Source of the DNA: Fluviibacter sp964387485
GTDB taxonomy: Bacteria > Pseudomonadota > Gammaproteobacteria > Burkholderiales > Rhodocyclaceae
Length of the DNA: 10,836 bases
Assembly: GCA_964387485.1 (NCBI GenBank)
Contig: CAYLWV010000058.1
Location: 1-10,836, forward strand
Direction: 5' to 3'
In this document: positions 5,829 through 10,836 of the stretch, in pieces
Position numbering within the stretch: the first letter of the stretch is position 1
Layout: each line of letters begins with the position of its first letter
Notes under the pieces: model-generated
What the model was told of the DNA's origin: nothing
The model's input: the letters and a program-made list of their open reading frames with translations, nothing else
Databases searched by the model: none
Program-made: the position numbers and the translations under genes

Positions 5829-6272
5829 TTAGCGATAGACCAGAACCGGCGTCTTGGAATGTGTGAGGACTTTCTGGGTTTCGCTGCCAAGCAGTAGGCC
5901 GGTGATGCCACGTCGTCCGTGTGACGCCATGAAAATCAGATCGCACTGCTTCTGTTCGGCAGTGTTGATAATTACTTCATAGGGAATGTCACTCGTCTCG
6001 CTAGCCAGGGTGAACGATACGCCCGCTGCGCTGCAGATATCACTGGCTGCTTTGAGATTGCGGTCGGCAATCGTTTTGGTCAGCTTACCGAACTCGTCCG
6101 GTGTCGTCGGGTCAATCATGGCGCCATCGCCGTAATAGCTTACCGGGTATTCGGGTTTTACGAAGAGGAGGGTGATCGTGGCCTTGATTTCACTCGCAAA
6201 TTCCGCGCCTTTACGCACGGCCATCAGGGAAAGCTCGGATCCATCGATGGGAATCAACAGGTGCTTGAACAT
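5829..6272 (-). CDS. Universal stress protein, UspA family
   Basis: The 147-residue single-domain protein starts with the typical strand and D-G-S motif (M-F-K-H-L-L-I-P-I-D-G-S). It ends with an A-SH-G-(9 residues)-GS segment and a P-V-L-V-Y strand, matching the ATP-binding G-2X-G-9X-G(S/T) pattern of the MJ0577 type apart from Ala in the first position. It has no signal peptide and is cytoplasmic. It follows the fnr gene by 12 nt on the same strand with AAGG upstream of its ATG, so the two probably form an operon. USPs are often under Anr/FNR control in related bacteria, which fits an anaerobic-survival role (inference). The exact function is not predictable. Confidence 0.92.
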   Translation of the reverse strand: MFKHLLIPIDGSELSLMAVRKGAEFASEIKATITLLFVKPEYPVSYYGDGAMIDPTTPDEFGKLTKTIADRNLKAASDICSAAGVSFTLASETSDIPYEVIINTAEQKQCDLIFMASHGRRGITGLLLGSETQKVLTHSKTPVLVYR

Positions 6273-6284
6273 GGTTTAAGCCTT

Positions 6285-7070
6285 TCAATGAGAGTAACGG
6301 CCGGAGGCCAGCTCGTTGAGAGCCTCCAGATTGGTAATGTGCAGGTGACGTGTCTGGACATCGACGAGGCCTTCTTCCTGAAAGCGGGAAAACAGACGTG
6401 ACACCGTCTCCAGGGAAAGACCTAGGTAGCTACCGATCTCTTCACGTGTCATGCGCAGAACAAAGGCATTCGGTGAATACCCCAAGTCGGAGAATCGCTT
6501 GCCCAGATCAATCAAGAAGGCTGCCAGGCGGGATTCGGAGCGTAAATTCGCTAGGATCTGGAAAGCCGACTGATCCTGAACAATGCGCTGACTCATTAAT
6601 TTGTTCAGATGGGCGTGCAGGGTCGGTAGCGTCGTGGCCAGTTCATCGACACTGCCGTACGGCATCATGCAGACTTCACTGCCTTCCAGCGCCACGGCAC
6701 GGCAGGCATGAAAGCCGTTGCCAATACCATCCAACCCAAGAATCTCACCAGTCATCTGGAAGCCGGTGACCTGATCCCGCTGCTGCTGACTGGGTAAGAG
6801 TGTTTTGAAGAATCCGCTGCGTACCGCGTAGATTGCGTTGAACGGTTCGCCGATTTCGTAGAGTGATTCCCCTCGCTTGAGACGACGTCGGGTCGGGAAC
6901 CACTGATCCAGAGAATCCAACTGGACGGCATCCAGCGTCGGCGGATGGCAGACCGGATTCATGTCACAGTGCTGGCACTGAGCCTTTACCTCGGCAAGGT
7001 CAACCCCACCGCTACGACATGTTGTTGCGGAATCTACCTTACAACCCGGTTGTTCTTGCTTTGTGGACAT
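6285..7070 (-). CDS. fnr: FNR/Anr-family oxygen-sensing transcription regulator
   Basis: The 261-residue protein has the three N-terminal cluster cysteines C32-X2-C35-X5-C41 and the fourth at C134. The C41 to C134 spacing (93) equals that of E. coli FNR C29 to C122, so an oxygen-labile [4Fe-4S] cluster is expected. A cyclic-nucleotide-like sensor domain covers about residues 50-165. The helix-turn-helix near 205-230 contains E221, S224 and R225, equivalent to the E. coli E209/S212/R213 residues that recognise TTGAT. Two further cysteines (C10, C18) precede the cluster. The ATG at 7070 lacks a clear ribosome site, but the next Met (37) lies inside the cysteine cluster, so no later start is possible. 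It heads an operon with the universal stress protein and is divergent from hemN. It is the likely regulator of the two perfect FNR boxes in the window. Whether it is called fnr or anr depends on the lineage. Confidence 0.95.
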   Translation of the reverse strand: MSTKQEQPGCKVDSATTCRSGGVDLAEVKAQCQHCDMNPVCHPPTLDAVQLDSLDQWFPTRRRLKRGESLYEIGEPFNAIYAVRSGFFKTLLPSQQQRDQVTGFQMTGEILGLDGIGNGFHACRAVALEGSEVCMMPYGSVDELATTLPTLHAHLNKLMSQRIVQDQSAFQILANLRSESRLAAFLIDLGKRFSDLGYSPNAFVLRMTREEIGSYLGLSLETVSRLFSRFQEEGLVDVQTRHLHITNLEALNELASGRYSH

Positions 7071-7075
7071 ATAAT
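7070..7075 (+). promoter_or_regulatory. Candidate -10 element of hemN, implying a leaderless mRNA
   Basis: TATAAT starts at the first base of the divergent fnr gene and ends 6 nt before the hemN ATG at 7082. A transcript started at the usual distance would begin on the ATG itself. No consensus -35 is seen 16-18 nt upstream. The AT-rich hexamer could be chance. Confidence 0.4.
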
Positions 7076-7081
7076 TCTGCT

Positions 7082-8482
7082 ATGAACAATTCAACACTTG
7101 CACTAGTAGATCGGGATCTCTGCCGTCGGTTTGACGTCAGCGGACCCCGCTATACATCCTATCCAACAGCTGACCGGTTTCAGTCGAATCCTGGCCACCA
7201 GCTTCTGGTCGATGCCCTGCAACAGCGGCCGGCATCCGACCAACCGCTTTCATTATATGTCCATCTGCCGTTCTGTAGCACGGTCTGTTACTACTGCGGC
7301 TGCAACAAGGTCATTACCAAGGATCACAACAAGTCATCGCGTTATCTGGATTATCTGGAGCGTGAAATTGACATGCAGCTCGCATCGCTGAGCGGGTCCA
7401 AGTCAGTGGCCCAACTGCATTGGGGTGGAGGTACGCCGACTTTCCTCTCCGACGATGAAATGCGTCGATTGATGACGATGCTGCGATCCCGTTTCGAGTT
7501 TCTTCCGGATGGTGAGTATTCCATCGAAATCGATCCTCGCTCGGTGGATCCTCGTCGTGCGCATCTGTTGGCCGAGTTGGGTTTTAACCGGATGAGCTTG
7601 GGGATTCAGGATTTCGATCCGCAGGTGCAGCAGGCCGTGAACCGTCGCCAGAGCTTTGAGCAGACGCGTGATGTCCTGTTGGCAGCACGTGATGCCGGCT
7701 TTAAATCTGTCTCGGTGGATCTGATTTACGGATTACCCCGGCAAACGTTGGAAGGCTTCAAAGCGACGCTCGATAAAGCGATTAGTTTGTTGCCTGATCG
7801 TATTGCCCTGTATAGCTATGCCCACTTGCCGCAGATTTTCATGCCGCAGCGTCGGATTCAAGAGGCCGAACTGCCCAAAGCCGAAGAGAAGCTTTCCCTG
7901 ATGGCGATGGCGATTGAAACGCTGGTCAACGCGGGCTATGTCTTTATTGGTATGGATCACTTTGCACGACCGGATGATGAATTGGCGCTGGCCCAGCAGG
8001 CCGGGAAACTGCACCGTAACTTCCAGGGCTATTCCACGCATGCCGAACTGGATCTGTTGGCCTTCGGGGTGTCGGCCATTGCCAAAGTCGGGCCGGTTTA
8101 TGCACAGAATGCCAAAACCCTGGACGAGTACTACGGTGATCTGGATGCTGGCCATCTGCCGGTACGGCGTGGTTACCGGATGAATGACGACGATACCTTG
8201 CGACGTGCGGTGATTCAGGAACTGATGTGTCATTTCAAACTCGATTTTGCCGAAGTCGAGCAGGCCTGGTCGATTGATTTCCGCAGTTATTTCGCGGATG
8301 CCCTGGAGCAGCTGGCACCGCTCACCGAGGCGGGGCTGTTGACCCTGACAGCACAGCGCATTACGGTCGAGCCCAAAGGGCGTCTGCTGGTCCGCATTAT
8401 TGCCATGGCGTTTGACCATTATCTGCAACAGGATCGGCAGAACGCCGCCGTTGGCCGGCCGCGCTACTCCCGCGTGATTTAA
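7082..8482 (+). CDS. hemN: Oxygen-independent coproporphyrinogen III oxidase
   Basis: This 466-residue radical SAM enzyme converts coproporphyrinogen III to protoporphyrinogen IX without oxygen, in the cytoplasm, and so sustains haem synthesis under anoxia. The cluster motif is C65-X3-C69-X2-C72-X-C74, as in E. coli HemN, followed by the HWGGGTPTFL substrate/SAM motif. The N-terminal GPRYTSYPTADRF motif is diagnostic of true HemN rather than HemW. The length is normal for the family (E. coli about 457). The frame is open to 7019, but that extension lies within fnr, so the ATG at 7082 is used. There is no ribosome site, and a TATAAT just upstream suggests leaderless expression. It is divergent from fnr by 11 bp and probably co-transcribed with the next two genes. 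I find no FNR box near it, although hemN is a common FNR/Anr target. Confidence 0.96.
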   Translation: MNNSTLALVDRDLCRRFDVSGPRYTSYPTADRFQSNPGHQLLVDALQQRPASDQPLSLYVHLPFCSTVCYYCGCNKVITKDHNKSSRYLDYLEREIDMQLASLSGSKSVAQLHWGGGTPTFLSDDEMRRLMTMLRSRFEFLPDGEYSIEIDPRSVDPRRAHLLAELGFNRMSLGIQDFDPQVQQAVNRRQSFEQTRDVLLAARDAGFKSVSVDLIYGLPRQTLEGFKATLDKAISLLPDRIALYSYAHLPQIFMPQRRIQEAELPKAEEKLSLMAMAIETLVNAGYVFIGMDHFARPDDELALAQQAGKLHRNFQGYSTHAELDLLAFGVSAIAKVGPVYAQNAKTLDEYYGDLDAGHLPVRRGYRMNDDDTLRRAVIQELMCHFKLDFAEVEQAWSIDFRSYFADALEQLAPLTEAGLLTLTAQRITVEPKGRLLVRIIAMAFDHYLQQDRQNAAVGRPRYSRVI

Positions 8483-8499
8483 CGGCTTAGTGCCAAGGT

Positions 8500-9180
8500 A
8501 TGCCTACCCCAGAGCCAGGACATCTGCCATGGGCTGCAGCCATTCTGATCGGGTGGCTGGGGGGGGTGCATTGTCTGGGCATGTGCGGCGGGATCGTGAG
8601 TGCCTTGTCGATGGGCGTGCCTGGCCCTCAACGGCCGTTGCTACTGCTGGCCTATAACCTCGGACGTTGTCTCACCTATATCCTGCTGGGTGCATTAGCC
8701 GGCTTCCTGGGCTCTGCGGGGGTTTCAATCCTCGGCATCGGGCCAACCTTGCTATTCGGGCTGGCCAATCTGCTGTTGGTCGGCATGGGCTTGTATCTCA
8801 TGGGATGGCCTTTTCTGGTACGCCCTCTGGAGCAGGGTGGGCAGGTTGTTTGGCGAGCGATTGAGCCCGTGGCGCGTCGCTATTTTCCGGTCACAACGCC
8901 TCGACGCGCTTTCGTTGTCGGTCTGGCTTGGGGTTTTCTGCCCTGTGGCCTCGTCTACAGTGCGTTGGTCACGGCCATCGCCAGTGCGAATCCGGGGGTA
9001 GGGGCGTTCTGGATGGGTGGGTTTGCGCTGGGGACCTTGCCGAATTTGCTGTTGGCGGGCTGGGTCGGCGCCGGTGTGCTCAATCGTTTGCGCCAGTCGT
9101 CACTGCGCTGGATCGCCGGATTACTGGTGATCGCCTGGGGCCTCTATGGTTTGTTGCAGGTATTAGAAGGATTGAAGTGA
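8500..9180 (+). CDS. TauE/SafE-like (DsbD_2/UreH-like) integral membrane protein
   Basis: The 226-residue protein has about six hydrophobic helices. The HCLGMCGG motif near residues 24-31 and a GFLPCGLVY motif near 147-155 mark the family annotated as sulfite exporter TauE/SafE or DsbD_2 transmembrane domain. The paired cysteines recall the metal- or redox-handling helices of DsbD/CcdA. Homologues commonly sit beside hemN and the cbb3 oxidase assembly genes in pseudomonads, and here it is followed after 1 nt by a Cu(I) ATPase. A role in copper or redox handling for cytochrome oxidase assembly is therefore more likely than sulfite export (inference). The start at 8500 has AAGG only 1 nt upstream, a poor spacing, so translation may be coupled to hemN, which ends 17 nt earlier. 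Confidence 0.85.
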   Translation: MPTPEPGHLPWAAAILIGWLGGVHCLGMCGGIVSALSMGVPGPQRPLLLLAYNLGRCLTYILLGALAGFLGSAGVSILGIGPTLLFGLANLLLVGMGLYLMGWPFLVRPLEQGGQVVWRAIEPVARRYFPVTTPRRAFVVGLAWGFLPCGLVYSALVTAIASANPGVGAFWMGGFALGTLPNLLLAGWVGAGVLNRLRQSSLRWIAGLLVIAWGLYGLLQVLEGLK

Positions 9181-9181
9181 T

Positions 9182-10836
9182 ATGACAGACAACCCGTTGC
9201 CGAAGATCGAACATGTCTTTAAATTGACGGGGTTGCGTTGTGCCAACTGCGCGCGCACCGCGCAAAAGGCCATTGAGCAGTTGTCAGACAGGAATGTGGA
9301 CGTCGAGGCGGAAGTAAACTTCGCTACCGAAGAGGCCATCGTGCGAGCGCCGGCAAGCGTCAGTGCTGCAGCGGTGATACAGGTGATCGAGGCAGCTGGC
9401 TATGGTGCGACCGAAGTGATTGACCCACTTCAGGTCACGACCACAAAGACTGATCGATTGGAGCAACTGCGTTTCTGGGTTGCTATTGCCTGTGCCTTGC
9501 CTCTGGTGCTGATCATGCCCTGGATGTGGTTCCAGGGGCATGATGTTCATGTTCCAGTGGCGTGGCAATTACTGTTGGCGACGCCAGTACAGCTCTGGGT
9601 TGCCTGGCCATTCTATCGTGGCGCTTGGCATGCACTGCGCCTGGGTAGTTCCAATATGGATGTTCTGGTCAGCCTGGGCACGTTATCCGCTTATCTGTAT
9701 TCGGTGGCAATCCTGGTCTTTGGTCTGCATGCCGACGTGTATTTTGAGGCCTCGGTGGTGGTGATTGCACTCATCATGACGGGTAAACACCTGGAGTCAC
9801 GGGCGCGACGCGCCAGCGCTTCGGCGATTGAGCGTTTGTTGCACCTGACGCCTAAAACCGCCTGGCTGGAGAAGTCGCCGGGTCAGTTTGAATCAGTGCC
9901 GATCAGTGATATTCGCCCCGGTGCTCATGTCCGTGTCCTGAGTGGGGAGTCGATACCGGTCGATGGCATTGTGCTGGATGGTGATTCTGCCGTGTCTGAA
10001 GCCATGTTGACCGGTGAGCCGGTACCCGTTGAAAAGCGGCCGGATGACAAAGTCTATGCCGGAACGCTTAATGGTGACGGCGTGCTGGTCTGTCGCGTCA
10101 CCGGTGTCGGGCGCAGCACCGTGCTGGCCGGCATTGCCCGCCTAGTTGCGCAGGCGCAAGGCTCGCGAGCACCGGTGCAGGCACTCGTTGATCAGGTGTC
10201 TGCCTGGTTCGTGCCCTTGGTTGTGCTGATCGCGCTGCTGACCCTCCTGTTCACCGGGTTCTGGCTCGGCGACTGGCATGCCGGTATTGTGCGTGCTGTA
10301 GCCGTTCTGGTCATTTCGTGCCCGTGTGCCCTGGGATTGGCAACACCAACGGCCATTATGGTGGGGATTGGCGAAGCGGCGCGTCAGGGCATTCTGGTGC
10401 GTGACGCCGATGCATTACAGCGGGCTGCCACGGTGCGTACGGTGATTTTCGACAAAACGGGCACGCTCACCGAAGGACGGCTTCGTTTAACGGAGGTCGT
10501 TCTACCGTCGGAGACCTTGGTCGCCCGTGATGAGGTGCTGGCGTTTGCGGCCGCATTGGAGCAGGGGTCGGCGCATCCCGTCGCGCATGCCATTCGTGCG
10601 GCGGCTGGTGCGTCCGCTCTGCGCCCGGTGGAGCAGTATCGCAATGCGTCGGGGCAGGGCGTGTTTGGCGTGATGGATGGTCAGACTTATGGTGTTGTGC
10701 GCTGGTCATCACAATGGGCCAATGCGGATCAGGGGTTCTGGGCAGATGCAGCGCTCATGTTGGCCAAAGACGGCAAAACGTTGTCGGTGCTGATCCGTGA
10801 CGAACAGCCGCTCGCCTTGCTGGCCTTTGCGGATAC
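9182..10836 (+). CDS. copA: Cu(I)-translocating P1B-type ATPase (partial, C-terminus off the window)
   Basis: The frame is open from the ATG at 9182 to the right edge, giving 551 residues. In order: one N-terminal heavy-metal-associated domain with G-L-R-C-A-N-C (C20, C23); transmembrane helices; the actuator T-G-E loop (277-279); the membrane metal-binding C-P-C motif (C380, C382), typical of Cu(I)/Ag(I) transport; the phosphorylation site D424-K-T-G-T; and the H465-P nucleotide-binding motif. The hinge aspartates and the last two helices lie beyond the window. It follows the TauE/SafE-like gene by 1 nt with AGAAGGA upstream, so it is in the hemN operon. The family pumps cytosolic Cu(I) outward for detoxification or, in the CopA2/CcoI/FixI type, for cytochrome oxidase metallation. 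The location beside hemN and the TauE-like gene favours the oxidase role, but the CcoI N-terminal Cys-rich pattern is not obvious. The copA symbol is therefore provisional. Confidence 0.9.
   Translation, partial: MTDNPLPKIEHVFKLTGLRCANCARTAQKAIEQLSDRNVDVEAEVNFATEEAIVRAPASVSAAAVIQVIEAAGYGATEVIDPLQVTTTKTDRLEQLRFWVAIACALPLVLIMPWMWFQGHDVHVPVAWQLLLATPVQLWVAWPFYRGAWHALRLGSSNMDVLVSLGTLSAYLYSVAILVFGLHADVYFEASVVVIALIMTGKHLESRARRASASAIERLLHLTPKTAWLEKSPGQFESVPISDIRPGAHVRVLSGESIPVDGIVLDGDSAVSEAMLTGEPVPVEKRPDDKVYAGTLNGDGVLVCRVTGVGRSTVLAGIARLVAQAQGSRAPVQALVDQVSAWFVPLVVLIALLTLLFTGFWLGDWHAGIVRAVAVLVISCPCALGLATPTAIMVGIGEAARQGILVRDADALQRAATVRTVIFDKTGTLTEGRLRLTEVVLPSETLVARDEVLAFAAALEQGSAHPVAHAIRAAAGASALRPVEQYRNASGQGVFGVMDGQTYGVVRWSSQWANADQGFWADAALMLAKDGKTLSVLIRDEQPLALLAFAD

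Noticed and set aside
7733..8428. 231-residue minus-strand open frame antisense to hemN
   Set aside because: Antisense to a clear radical SAM enzyme, with no recognisable motif and no ribosome site context.

Overview
The window reads as part of a draft genome or MAG of a sulfur-metabolising, facultatively anaerobic proteobacterium, most likely a gammaproteobacterium. The evidence is an Anr/FNR-type regulator head-to-head with hemN, followed by a TauE/SafE-like membrane protein and a Cu(I) P-type ATPase, a gene order that recalls the anr-hemN-cco neighbourhood of pseudomonads. I cannot name the genus. There is a 100-N scaffold gap at 2467-2566.

Left half (1-5.76 kb): a c-type cytochrome and rhodanese module for tetrathionate/thiosulfate chemistry. 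On the minus strand are an octaheme tetrathionate reductase-family cytochrome (564-2219) and an overlapping b561-type membrane cytochrome that runs off the left edge. Divergent from them, on the plus strand, is an exported rhodanese (2388-3127, interrupted by the gap). It converges on a cytoplasmic rhodanese (3204-3584, minus), with a bidirectional terminator between. Divergent from that is a five-heme protein (3723-5753) that joins an alcohol-dehydrogenase-type triheme cytochrome to a TsdA-like thiosulfate dehydrogenase domain. Each of the two divergent intergenic regions holds a perfect FNR/Anr box (TTGAT-N4-ATCAA).

Right half (5.77-10.84 kb): after a second strong bidirectional terminator come a universal stress protein and an FNR-family regulator with all four cluster cysteines (minus strand). 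Then come hemN (oxygen-independent coproporphyrinogen oxidase), a TauE/SafE (DsbD_2-like) membrane protein and a truncated Cu(I)-exporting P1B ATPase (plus strand). The fnr and hemN start codons are only 11 bp apart.

How the parts may work together (inference): under low oxygen the FNR protein would activate the octaheme/cyt b operon and the pentaheme TsdA-like gene through the two boxes. Quinol electrons would pass through cyt b to the membrane-anchored octaheme enzyme for reduction of tetrathionate (or nitrite/hydroxylamine). The TsdA-like fusion would interconvert thiosulfate and tetrathionate, and the rhodaneses would handle sulfane sulfur on each side of the membrane. The right half supplies anaerobic haem synthesis and copper handling for cytochrome oxidase.

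The apparent frame break in the exported rhodanese is almost certainly an assembly artefact: the same 55 bp stand on both sides of the N gap, and merging them restores one intact reading frame. No RNA genes, CRISPR arrays or mobile elements were seen, and no stretch longer than 300 bp lacks a gene.
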